This document shows, piece after piece, positions 1-11,058 of a stretch of DNA of 64,000 nucleotides; position 1 is the first letter of the stretch; every line of letters begins with the position of its first letter. Position numbers and translations under genes: made by a program. The stretch is from assembly GCF_022539315.1 (NCBI RefSeq), contig NC_066323.1:10901219-10965218 (forward strand). Reading direction: 5' to 3'. The DNA is from Serinus canaria (lineage: Eukaryota > Chordata > Aves > Passeriformes > Fringillidae). The notes beneath the pieces were generated by a model. The model saw only the letters and a list, made by a program, of their open reading frames with translations, was not told where the DNA came from and searched no databases.

Positions 1-2600
1 TTCAAATGGGTAAGAACAATGATGGCTGTTACCGTTTTTGACAGGCAATGGGTTTGGAGCTTGGTGATGAATTGCATTCTGTCTGAGGTTTGTTCAGCCC
101 ACTTATCTTCAGGATGTCATTTTGGGTTTTGTTTTTCTGTCTGCAAGAAAAACATCTTTTAAGTCCTTTGGTTTGATGTCGGAGACTTAACAGTTTCTGT
201 TGGGTTAAGCGTTTTGCTTTCTTGTGATATTTTCTTGGAAAATGGCTCTGCACTGGTTCCTAAGTAAAAGTTTTGTATGTTTATCCTGTTTTGATAAGGT
301 AGAATACTGTTCTTTCTTTTATCTTTAATTTTATTTTAATTGGACCGCAACAAAGATACCTACACATATAAGGAATTTTAGTTTTGACACATTTCAAGCT
401 AAAGTATCACTAAGACACATAAATATGTCTGAATTTCAGACTTGCAATTACATTTAGAGAAGGGAAAACCATATTTTATGTCAGATAACACAAGACCCTG
501 AGATATTACAGACATGGAATTATGCACCAATCCCTTGACCTAGGTCTGTGAAGTTGGCGGTGAAGAATTTTCTGGAAGGATGCAATTTCAATACAATCAA
601 TTTCAAATTCAATTAAGGGTGCATCTTGAGAAGCTTGTCAGAGCTTTGCTTATTCTCCTTCAGGAACAAATACTGTCCAGCCTCTCTCAAGGCCTCCCTT
701 GGAATGTGTCAAGGTAAAATATGGATGGGGTGAAGCAATAGCCAGTGCCTGGCTGGGAAAGCCCCTTTTTGGCCAGAGGGCTCTGCTTGGCCAATTGCAA
801 CAAATAAGCTCAAGGAGAAATACCAATAACTTCTTTTAATAACTAAGGTCCTTTGACATGGGTGAAGGTGGTAAAACTGAGTCCCAGACGGGCAGAAGAA
901 ATGTGATTTTAATTGTATTTACATAATCCTCACTGCATTATTAGTTCTACAAATGCTTTTCTAAAGCCAAACTGTTCCACTACAATAACCCTGCCTTTTT
1001 CTCCTGCCTTGGTCTCATTGCTGCATGAAAATCAGTACAAGAGAGTCTTGCTGGACTCAAGTTTTGCTCCCTTTTCAGCCAGTGACACCACCTCTTTAGC
1101 TGCTTATTTCTTTGGGAAGTAGAGCCAAGCTTTAAGTCCTTAAAATTTCCTCCGCTTCTAATTTCACTGGCATCGAGTTCTGACCAGTTAATCGAATGTC
1201 TTTGGTGCTGCAGGTGCCTCACTGTTTATTTTCATTGGTGTACCAGTTGCTATTTTTAGCTCTTTAGTCTTTGGCTTGAATGAATACCAGCACAGATCTT
1301 AAACCATAATAAACATATGTTTTTAACCTTGCCCTTTATTTTTACATCTCTTTATCCAAATAATCAGGATGTGGTTATCTGTGAAGGTAGTAGACTGCTA
1401 CTTCAAATTTCAATGCACACCCACATACAAAAATATACATTGTAGAGGGTTCCAGCTTTAAAAACACCCAGGCAGACCTCTGTGTTTATGTCAAGCAATA
1501 GCTGTTGCTGTGGGGCTGAGAGACAGTGGTACCAGGTGGCTTAGTGCTTGGACTTTGTCCTTTGATTCCAGTGAATCTGTCTGCCTTACCCCTGCAGAGA
1601 AACCAGCAACTTTCTTCCTAACTGCCCATCCCCTATGGACAATAATAATAAGAATAATTTCTGTGTGTATATATATTCATATACTCTTTGTGTTTCTGCT
1701 TTGCCAAGTGGAGACTCAGCAAAGACCTGCAGAATCAGACTGGAATTATACTCTGGGGCAGGACCTGGAGACAGAGAAAACAGCAAATTAGCAGATGCCT
1801 TTGGCAAAAGGTCCCAGCCCAGCTCTTCCTAACATCATCTGAAACATTCCCACCTGGGGAATTGAAGGCACATCAGGTTTTAAGATCTGGATCCAGACAA
1901 GGACTTAAACTATGTAGGCTAAACTCATGTCCAGAGGTAACCAAGCACCTTCCCCATCCTGAGCCTCCCAAAACTCCCTGCTTTATTTAAAGGCTTGCTG
2001 GGCACCTGCAGTCCTGCAGCTGTGACACATGGTCAGAACACCAGCAGTCTCAGCAGCCCTTCCCTCTGCAAGCTTATTGTGAATAATTTTATTGCAGGAT
2101 GCCATTGGAGGTTGTGGCTCCCACTAGATCATGTTGGGAACTAGCAAAACTCAGCCTTGCCTTCAAAATACCACTGGAGGGGTACATGCCTTCTGTCACA
2201 GCTTCAAGCACCTCTCCAGCATGTGGGGAGGTCGGGGCAGCCTGGGATACAAAGCCAAAGGCTCCCTGCTGACAAGAGAGGATGCAGTTCATCTGGTTTC
2301 AAGGCAGGTTTGCATTCCTCACTGCTGCTGTTGCTGCTGCAAGGATTGCACCTCTGTGCAGAAAGGAATCAAAAGATGGGCAGGGCTGTGTAGGAAGGAG
2401 CAGAGGAGGGAGCTGATTCTGCATGCAAGGGTGAAGAGCACTCAGCTGGCATTATCTTTATGCAGCGACTCTGACAGATAAAACTTATCAACAGACATGG
2501 GGAGAGTCTCCCATTTTTTTTAACTTCTTTAAGACCTGTGGAGCAAGACTCCTCAGGGGATGCAGCTGTGGAGTAATTTATAGATTGTTCTCCTTTGCAG
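1..2600. other. OSTN upstream / 5' flank, no coding sequence recognised
   Basis: No exon with recognisable homology is seen on either strand. The stretch is AT-rich, with a short CTG-type run at about 2322-2340. The OSTN start codon sits directly after a 3' splice site, so at least one upstream non-coding OSTN exon must exist, either here or left of the window. I could not identify it from sequence alone. Confidence 0.5.
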
Positions 2601-2699
2601 ATGCTGCAGTTCCAGCTGGTGGTGGTGCATTTGGCCCTTGTGATTGCCCTGCTGTGGTGGAACTCCAGCTCTGTGCTCCTTGCACAGGCAGCTCCAGAG
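2601..2699 (+). CDS. OSTN: OSTN coding exon 1 (signal peptide)
   Basis: The acceptor tcctttgcag ends at 2600 and the ATG is the first codon of the exon. It encodes 33 residues beginning [14 protein letters not shown], with a hydrophobic core typical of a signal peptide. The donor is GAG|GTAGGT after 2699, phase 0. The two N-terminal hydrophobic stretches and the AAPE end diverge from mammalian sequence, as expected for a signal peptide. Confidence 0.92.
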
Positions 2700-5600
2700 G
2701 TAGGTGAAGGTTTCTGGTGGTTGTCACACAACTGCTCTTCCTTGGGCATTCTTAGCCACAGAGTGAGGAGGACACTGGAGTAACCAAACACTGTTGGAAG
2801 GTGTAGGATCAGAACTGACTCTGTAAGGGCCAAGGAGGAGCCTCAAGGGGAGAGAGATGCAAATTGCATGGCTCTAGGGGAGCAGGCTGAATGAGACCTC
2901 ACCCAAATTCTCACAGCCTCTCCCAAATACCTGGGGATTTCCTGTGTGTTAAAACATTGTCCAGTGGATAGAGAACTTCCTGAAGAGGGAAAGGAGGTGA
3001 TGGAAGGGGGAAAGCAAACTTCTCCAACACTAGAGAGAAAGTTTAATTCTTCTTCCTACAGACAAATAATAGCATGAGAAAGCTGAAGCTTTCAGAAGCC
3101 ATAAGGAGATCCCTGGAAGAAAATCACCTGCACAAAAATTACAAATTAAAGGAGATGGACTAGACCAGGAGGGGGAGGGAGCAAAGTCACTTGCCTAAGC
3201 TTGCAAAGGAAAGCAGCAGATAAAATGGATGAATTGTCTCATATTTCACCCAGGATGATATGTAGGGGTTGCACCTGAAAATACTTCTACTGCATTCCCT
3301 ATTTTTATGTCATTTTGACATAAGGCAGATTTGGCAGAAAAGGTATTTATGTAATGGTTTCATGCCATAAAAAAAAAAAAAAAATTCAAGTATCTAAAAG
3401 TTAACTCAAAGTAGCACTGTTTGCCTCAAGGGTTTTTACATGGATTTTAAGACTACCTTAAACATTAGATGGCTGCTGAAGAATGCTGATGGATCCCTCT
3501 ACCTTGCTCTCTGTCTTCACATAAGCATGACCTGATTCTCCAGAAGTGCTGCAGCAGCTGCTGTTCTGGTGCCACAGGCACCTGGTATCCTGCCTCCATC
3601 AGTGACAGATTTTTGTGAAAAGAATAGAAGAACAGAATATCTTTGCAGAATTCTAGATCTAGAGCCCTGCACTGGGCCAGGGCATGTTTTAGCTGCTGAT
3701 GAGCCAGAATCTGTCTTTGAACCAGTTAAAAATCTCAGTATCCACAACATTCTTTGCCAGTGCATTCCCTTCATCTGTGTGCTGTGTTTAAAAAGTAACT
3801 CTTTATTTTAAATCCACCATCTGGTGACTTCACTGGGTGGACTGGGAAGCTCTTTCTCTTGAGGAAAAAAGTTACCAGTTTTTATTCATTTCATTGCTGT
3901 TCTTAAGTTTGCAAACCCTCCACTATACCACCTACACCCACTCTCATCTCTGCTAATCTGTGAAATTGTACTCTGTTCAGTGGTTTACCAGAAGAAAACT
4001 GTTTTCTACTTCTGATTATCATTTTAGCTGTCACTTTACTTCTTACAATTCCATTATATCTTCTGAAGACAAAGTAAGTGGAGTTGCAAGGTATTCAAGA
4101 GCAGAGGTTCTTTTTGCCCTTCTACTTTCAACTGTTATTGTAGATATTTACCCCCACTAATGGAAGGGTTCAGTCTTTTTTTGAATGCATCATTTGGCTG
4201 CAAACCTCTATGAAAGTTTTATAACCCTAAAAGAGAACAGAAAGGACTGTTCTGTGTACTTGAGGCTTACAAAAAGCAGAGTCAGGGGACAATGTGAGAT
4301 CCTTTATAAAGGTTTCCACAGTGTTACACCATTGCTGTGCTCATTGTGGTCCTGTGCTCCTCCTTGTATGAAGGTCACAATTTTATGCACTCCATCCCTG
4401 TCTCCCACCCATCAGCAGTGGGGAACATCCCCACCACAACTGGAATAGACAAGGATATTGCATCATCCATGTGCTGCCTTCCTTCTCAGTGTGCTAAACC
4501 CACCACACGTGAATAACAACAATAGTGGTGTGCTGCTAAAGAGAACAAAACCTGTTTGATGCTGTAAGCTGTAATGTTTCTAATTCTGTGAAGATCAAGT
4601 GAACAAGAAGGTGCATTTCATTCAAAGAGACAATGATCTGAGCTCGCTTTTGTAGGCTAACTGCTGCCCTGTATTTTTCTGCCACATGCAAAGCAACTGT
4701 TTCACTTTGGTTAGTTTCATTTCTTTCTCCGTAGACCCCAGTATTCTCAGCTATTCCCAGTATTCTTATAGCAAAGTTTGGTTTTGAAATGATGTTAAGC
4801 CTAATGTTGTAATTCAGGTTCAAACTGCTGTGTCACTTCAAGAGCATGTTCTTTCCTTTCCTGCTCCCCATGTAGGTGTTACTGCACAATTTCTTTGAAT
4901 GCCAGGGCTGAGTAAGTATTTTTTGGGGCATTTTTTGCATGGCAATTAATTAATTTCAGATATGGATGGAAACTCCTGTAGAAGTTTTCATTGCTACTTA
5001 TTAGCATTCATTAAATAAACAAAAATCAGTTTCCTGAAGACTCTCAGAATATATGTTGGAGTTGGGCAATGGCGATTGCATTTTTCAGAAGGAGTAAATT
5101 ACTCAGCTCATGCCATAAATGATACTAATCACAGTGCTGAGATATGGATAGTGGGTTGACTTGCAGAAATCGGCTTTGTGAAGTAACAAATTTTAATATT
5201 TCTTGCAATAATAATGAAAGCAAGTTCAGTTCTATTTTAAAAAATTCCAGACTTTGAGAGCAAAATCCTACTGAGGAAACAGGCCACATTTCAGAGAAGG
5301 AATTTAGTTTTGAAACACTGTCCCAATTTCAGTGAGTGTCCTGGTAGTTCTGTATTTACAGGACTGCTCCTATGACACTTGTTGAATTCCTTTTTTTTTT
5401 CCTGGGACTTGAGCAGCCAGCAAACTGAAATTTTACTGCTTTCTTCTGCAGCCTCTGGAGCCTTCTGCTGCTCTGGATGTGGGAGACCATCCCATTGCCA
5501 GTGAAGAGAAGTCAGCCACCAACCTGGCAGCCAAACTGTTCCTTCTCAATGACTTGGTGTCTCTGGAGAACGAGGTGACTGAGACCAAGAAGAAAAGAAG

Positions 5601-8600
5601 CTTCCCAGGATTTGGCTCCCCCATTGACAGAATTTCTTCATCCTCTCTGGATACTAAAGGCAAACAGAGGTAAACTCTTGAATGCTCCTGCAGTGATCCA
5701 GTTGGAGGAAGGCTGTTGCTAGGTGCTCTGGACACTGATGGGTTAGCTTTAGCCCCCAGCAGGTTTGCTGGTCAGTTGTGAGGTGCCTCTGATCAGAAAC
5801 CTTTCAGACAGTGTGTCATCCTTCAGGTGAGATGCACAGTACATGCACTAGTTCACTTATCCCTACAGTGCTGCACAGCTACCATTCAACATTCCAGCAC
5901 GTGTGATTTTCCAGTACACTTCTTTCCACTGGTGTGAGCTAACATTCAGTTTAAAACTACATTTCTGATCATGAGCTTTGCTAAAGCAAGAAATGGGCCT
6001 GAGGTTCACAAGCAGAGGGGCAGGGCTGGGTGCTCCTGAGACTGGGATGGAATAAAGGTGTGGTGGAGTGGATGTTTTGAACAGAAGGATGAAGGACACA
6101 TCATGAAAATGGGCAGGCAGACAGTAGAATGAGCTTCAAGACCTCCATTAGCTTTGAATAAGTCAGGGTTTAAACAATGCAGCAATGTGTGCTTGAAGAT
6201 AAACTTGTTTATAACAGGGCTAAGCAAAGAATGATGCTCGATGTGGCTGGGATGAGACAGAGTTTGGGGCACAGCTTTAGGGGCTGTTCCCTGTATCTGA
6301 GAGAGCTTGCCTGTCTTGTTCTGCTCTTCTGGTAACCGTCTTGTCTTGGATGGAATCCCTAATGCCACAGAGTATTTAATAACGTGCTTAAAGCTTAATC
6401 TGGAAATGGAAAGTATTCATGAGAGCCAGTCAATATTACAAGTATTTTTTCAAACAAAGTTTTGCAATATTTTCTTGTTGTTTTTCCATTTATCCACCCA
6501 GTCTGCCACTAGGACTGTTTGGCTGCAGCCAAAAGTGATAAAATACAAAAATCTTAAAACCTTAAGTAGAATTATTCTGTTCTGTCTGCCTCTTCAGGAT
6601 ATCAAAATCAGCTCACTCTTCATTTGCTTTTTAGCATGTTTTCTCTTTCCAGACAAAGAAAAAAAAAGGTAATTTTTGAAGCTGTAATTTTTTGCAAAGG
6701 TAAATGGTGTTCTCAAATTTTCTCTTTTTTTTTTTTTTTTTTTTTTGTTTTTGGATGGAAATCTTTCATTCTGTATGCAGTACAAGGGAAAAACTAAACA
6801 AAGAAACAAACAAAAATTTCCCCAAAACAACAGCAAAAAGCAAACAAACAAAAGCCAAGAAGGACCGAGCACCCTGTCCCAGTGGCTCAGTCCGCAGATA
6901 ACAGCTCATTCCTGAACGAGCCGAGCCAGTCACCTTTGCAGACCAGGAAAACTAATTCGTGAGAGCTGACAAAGAGATTGAGCCCCCCGAAACAATGCAG
7001 TGTGTGCAGTGCCGGGCACAAAGCAGAAACTTTTGGAAAAGAGCAGCTCCAAGTCCCCTTCACAGCTTGTCCTGACGCCCACCGATGACAGGAGAGCCCA
7101 GATCCTGGTCTGGATTTGTAGCGCTTTGAAAAGCACGGGAAAAGCGTGCAGGAGGCAGGAGAGAGAGAAAGATCCACAGGCAGACATAGAGAAAAAACAT
7201 CCTTGTCTAGGATTCACGCAGGCTCGAAGCGGAAAAAGCCACTTTGTCCCTCGTCCGCGGCGGCGCGGGGACGCTGCGGAGCCGGGGGTGGCGGGGCTGC
7301 CGTGGCGCGGGGCGGCCGCAAGAGGGGACGATGGGCTGCGCTGCGGCTGCACTGCTACAGCTCCATCCCTGCTCTGAGCACTGCTACAGCTCCATCCCTG
7401 CTCTGAGCACTGCTACAGCTCCTCATCCCTGCTCCGAGCACTGCTACAGCTCCTCATCCCTGCTCTGAGCACTGCTACAGCTCCTCATCCCTGCTCTGAG
7501 CACTGCTACAGCTCCTCATCCCTGCTCTGAGCACTGCTACAGCTCCTCATCCTTGCTCTGAGCACTGCTACAGCTCCATCCCTGCTCTGAACACTGGTAC
7601 AGCTCCATCCCTGCTCTGAGCACTGCTACAGCTCCTCATCCCTGCTCTGAGCACTGCTACAGCTCCTCATCCCTGCTCTGAGCACTGCTACAGCTCCATC
7701 CCTGCTCTGAACACTGGTACAGCTCCATCCCTGCTCTGAGCACTGCTACAGCTCCTCATCCCTGCTCTGAGCACTGCTACAGCTCCATCCCTGCTCTCAA
7801 CACTGCTACAGCTCCATCCCTGCTCTCAACACTGCTACAGCTCCATCCCTGCTCTCAACACTGGTACAGTTCACAGGCACAGCTCCCCACCACTGCTCTG
7901 GGCACCGAGCAGGGCCCTGGTACAGCTCACCGGGCAGAAACACCACCCCGTCCCGCCCCACCCTCGCCATCCCCTTCCATTCCGGGGAGTACACTCCCCC
8001 TTTCTCCAGGCAGGCTCAGGATGGCTCTGACACATCAGGTGTCCTGCCTGTGCCTCCCCACCTGCGGGGAAAGCAGCGCTCCCCTCGAGGTGACAGGCTG
8101 AGCATGCTGGCTTTCCTTCTCTTTGCCTTCCTTAGGGCTCGGGGAGCAGTGCTGGATGCCTGAAGAAGGGACAGGCCAACCAAAAGCTCCCCTTCCTCTG
8201 TGATGTTCTCTAAGTACTCCAGCACTGATGTGGTGCTCCCCTCACACGGGATACACCACGGATTCCCAGGGCTGAGCTCATGTGGAAAGCAGCTGGGACA
8301 GAGCCAGCAGGGCTGTGGATGCTGGGATGATGCACTGGATGCAGCCCGTGCCGGGGAGGTGTGAGGGAAGGAGCCTGCTCGGTGAGCCAAGGGCTGCACG
8401 GCTCTGGGTGGGTGTGCACAGCCCCAAAGCCCCAGGGTGAGGCAGTTCAACACTGCTGGCACAGTTAGCCTCGAGCATTCTCTCCTGCTCGTTACTTTGC
8501 AGTCGCCAAAGAGAACAAAATTCGGTTTTATTTATGTTCCTCAACAAGGACCAATAAAGAATTAATCTTCCAGGGCTTCTCTTGGACTTGCATTTCACTG

Positions 8601-9507
8601 ACAAGTATTTCTGAGGGCAAAAGTTGAGGTCGTTCTCAGCTGCAGGAATTCTTGCCATTTCCACAGCTAATTAAAATAAAACTTCTGCTGGTGGAAAAAA
8701 TGCTCCAAAAATGCTGAATTAAGACAGGAAAATTTACTATTTTATATAAAAAGAACTGCAAAAAATATAGCTGTGTAGAAATTCTTTCACACATTCCTTA
8801 TGCCCTCATTCATCAAATTGTCAGGAAATTTACCATATACAGGGAAAAAAAAGTCAACCCCCAAATCTTCCCATTTTCAATCTCATCAAAGGACTGCAGC
8901 TATACAATTTTCATGAACATTGCATTGCCAAAGAACCTACAGAAAAACCCTGTAAGAGCATCTCTGACTCGTCCCCTCTATTACTGTGCAGTACTTTCTA
9001 CCCCCTTGCTAATCTTAACCCCAGCTGCCCCTGGAGTTTTCAAAGACCCCGGTAATGGGTCACCTGCAGTGTGTGATACCATGCAGGAAACAATTCCCCT
9101 CTATAAATGCAGTGTCTCACCTTTCTTTTATGAATAGCAGTTAACTTGTGAGGTTAGTTTGCTGCCAAATAAAAATAGGGATAGTAGATCAAACTCAGCC
9201 AGTCTGTAAAACAGCTGCAACTGCAGCCTTTTGTAAGACAAGTGCAGCATCTTATTTTTAAACCCTCACATCTCTGGCTGCTCCGGCACACTGCTCTACC
9301 AGAGCCATAAGTGGCTGTTAGTGGGATGAATGCAGGAATCAAACATGTAATAACATCTTGGTTATTCATAGATGTCTTTTCCTATTTGTTTCCCTCCCTC
9401 TCTGCTTGATTTCCTTGTGCAGGAAAGTGCTGGAGCTGCCTAAGAGAAGGTTTGGAGTTCCTCTGGACCGGATTGGAGTGAGCCACCTCGGTGACACCAG
9501 GGGTTAG
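2601..9507 (+). CDS. OSTN: Osteocrin (musclin) precursor, complete, 3 coding exons
   Basis: Joining 2601-2699, 5452-5669 and 9423-9507 gives a 133-residue secreted precursor, the length I recall for human osteocrin. Residues 1 to about 27 form a signal peptide with a Leu/Val/Ala-rich core. A conserved central segment (about 51-82) ends in the basic site KKKR (79-82). The first natriuretic-like motif follows, [13 protein letters not shown] (83-95). A second basic site KRR (113-115) precedes the second motif FGVPLDRIG (116-124), and the chain ends at Gly133. The mature part has no cysteine, so it cannot form the disulfide ring of true natriuretic peptides. Known family role: bone- and muscle-derived hormone that binds the clearance receptor NPR-C (NPR3) and so raises local CNP/ANP/BNP signalling. 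All introns are GT-AG and phases close (0, then 2). It converges with UTS2B on the opposite strand. Confidence 0.96.
2700..5451 (+). other. OSTN intron between coding exons 1 and 2
   Basis: The GT-AG intron runs from GTAGGT at 2700 to ttcttctgcag at 5451. It is AT-rich and holds a poly(A) run at about 3369-3384 and a T-run at about 5391-5400. No additional exon or recognisable transposon was identified. Confidence 0.7.
5452..5669 (+). CDS. OSTN: OSTN coding exon 2 (pro-region and first natriuretic-like motif)
   Basis: The acceptor ttcttctgcag is at 5451 and the donor CAGAG|GTAAAC follows 5669. The exon has 72 codons plus 2 nt. It carries the hallmark segment [20 protein letters not shown], the KKKR processing site and the [13 protein letters not shown] motif. 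It is the most conserved part of the protein and the main basis for the OSTN call. Confidence 0.96.
7245..7345. promoter_or_regulatory. Small GC/CpG-rich patch inside OSTN intron
   Basis: About 100 bp with many CpGs, including an 8-bp GCGGCCGC site at 7312-7319, stands out from AT-rich surroundings and lies directly left of the minisatellite. It could be a small intronic CpG island, for example an alternative promoter or enhancer, or a compositional edge of the tandem array. No promoter element proves transcription here, so function is inference. Confidence 0.35.
7350..7870. repeat. Minisatellite, 29/31-bp units, about 17-18 copies
   Basis: Tandem units read CACTGCTACAGCTCC, then an optional TC, then ATCCCTGCTCTGAG. 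This gives 29-bp and 31-bp versions that differ by 2 nt. Variants carry CTGGTAC for CTGCTAC, or end in CTCTGAA or CTCTCAA. The block at 7561-7680 (29+29+31+31 = 120 bp) is repeated almost exactly at 7681-7800, so there is a higher-order period. Degenerate copies trail to about 7930. Unit lengths are not multiples of 3, so the array is not a coding repeat. Confidence 0.95.
9423..9507 (+). CDS. OSTN: OSTN coding exon 3 (C-terminal natriuretic-like motif and stop)
   Basis: The acceptor ccttgtgcag ends at 9422. The first nucleotide completes an Arg codon split with exon 2. The exon encodes [18 protein letters not shown] and continues to a final Gly, with TAG at 9505-9507. The KRR site and FGVPLDRIG motif match the family's second natriuretic-like segment. 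Confidence 0.95.
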
Positions 9508-10111
9508 CAGCTCCTGCAGGTAAGCCAAAGCATTCCAGCTGTGGGCAGGCTTGGAGAACCCAGGTGTTTTCTGTTGCTGGAGGTATTCAGTCATGTCAGC
9601 AGGCTTGGGGAAGGATGGCTTCTTACAACATGGAAAGCCCTAATTTCCCACTGAGCTCCTCTCTACAAGCAAACAAGTATTCCCAACATTTGAATCTCCG
9701 TCACTCTACCTTACAGTGTGTTTGCCCAAGCCTTGCATTTCTGGCATTGGAAAATGTAATGTTTACTGCTTTTCTTTTGCCTACAGATGCTTCTATTCTG
9801 AATGAGTGGTGCTGTATTGGAAACACTACAGAGTTTTGGAAGATGCCTCACAGCATGCCTTGTCGTTGCCTAATGATACAGCACTCAAGGAATTGAACTC
9901 CTGCAAAATCTATTTCAAGCTGCATTTTACAAAATTGCATTTACAAATAATAACATGTTCAGTTCATCAGGTCAGAATGCTCACAGCTGTGCACAGTGTC
10001 ACTGGTAGGAGGGAACAGAGAATATGTATATATTTGTATTGCATGGCATTTATCTGTTAAACTTGCAGAATTTTAATATCCTAAGCAGGACTGAGGTTTT
10101 TTTGGATTGAA

Positions 10112-10117
10112 AATAAA
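10112..10117 (+). terminator. OSTN: Candidate OSTN polyA signal AATAAA
   Basis: Canonical hexamer about 605 bp after the OSTN stop. The downstream sequence lacks an obvious GU-rich element, so this is a weak call. Confidence 0.3.
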
Positions 10118-10998
10118 ACTTCCAGAGATGCCAACAGCAGTCCATGAAAAGCAGAGAGTTTGCTTTGCACATTTCTTTCTGGAGGAGAGCTGATCAGTAG
10201 ATGAAGGGAGGATATAGCAGTTATGGGACAAAGCTAGAATGCTTTTGAACTGTGTTTGGGAGGAGATGTTTTCTGCCTTCACTGGGAGTTACTCTGAATA
10301 AGAGCAGTGACAAGACCTTAGTATTTGTCCTAGTGTTTTGAGTAGTCTCTTTCTTATCTCTGCAACATATTTAGACATGTTTTCATCCTATGGCAGATCC
10401 TGAAATGTAGTGAGACTTTCATGTGATGAATACATTTCCCTCCTCCCTATGGATTACATAGGATAGTGTCCAAATATGAGGTCATCCACTTCCAAGGCCA
10501 TCTGCATCATATGCCTTATTTTAGCCTCTTGATGTGTGCACAGGGCATGGTCAGAATCCAGCTCTAAAAGTTCAAGTATTTCTCACTCTGCTAAAATGTA
10601 AACATGTCATCTCCACTTCATTTCAGAGTAAAACAGGTTATCTTAAATCCTCTTTCATCCTTTTCACTTCTTTCCAGATTATAAAATACAGCTGAGAAGA
10701 GCTCTCTGCTGACATCTCAATGCTCAGATCCCCGGTTGATGTTTTCTAAACTTCACATTCTCTCTCCTTCTTGGACTTTGGTCCATATCAGCTAAATTCC
10801 TTGGATTGCTATTCTGGGGTATAAATCATCCTTAGCATTGCAAAAGAAGATCCATTGAGAAAGAGATTATGCAGGATTAAGAAAAAAAAAAGTTATTCTT
10901 GCCAAACAGCCTGTGTTAGGCAGGAAGCAATGCTGGAGATGGGAATTAAGTGTTAATTTCCTGATCTTGTATGAAGCATAAAGCACCTGGCCATCAGC

Positions 10999-11058
10999 TA
11001 GCAAAAAAAAACCCCAAAAAACAAACAAACAAAAAAACCCCAAAAAAACCTAGAAAAA
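10999..11058. repeat. A/C-rich low-complexity tract
   Basis: Runs of A separated by CCCC and CAAA blocks make a simple low-complexity sequence. Similar tracts occur at about 6795-6862 and, as the complement, at about 59133-59227. Confidence 0.7.

Larger units (their letters stand above)
5670..9422 (+). other. OSTN intron between coding exons 2 and 3
   Basis: GT-AG intron of about 3.75 kb, from GTAAAC to ccttgtgcag. It contains a T-run at about 6724-6746, an A/C-rich tract at about 6795-6862, a GC-rich patch at about 7245-7345, and the 29/31-bp minisatellite at 7350-7870 (listed separately). No extra coding exon was recognised. Confidence 0.75.

Noticed and set aside
2369..2833. - strand open frame of about 154 codons
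   Set aside because: It is antisense to OSTN coding exon 1 and has no homology.
7244..7468. Open frame starting in the GC patch and running into the minisatellite
   Set aside because: The 29/31-bp units shift frame with each copy, so a conserved protein repeat is not possible.
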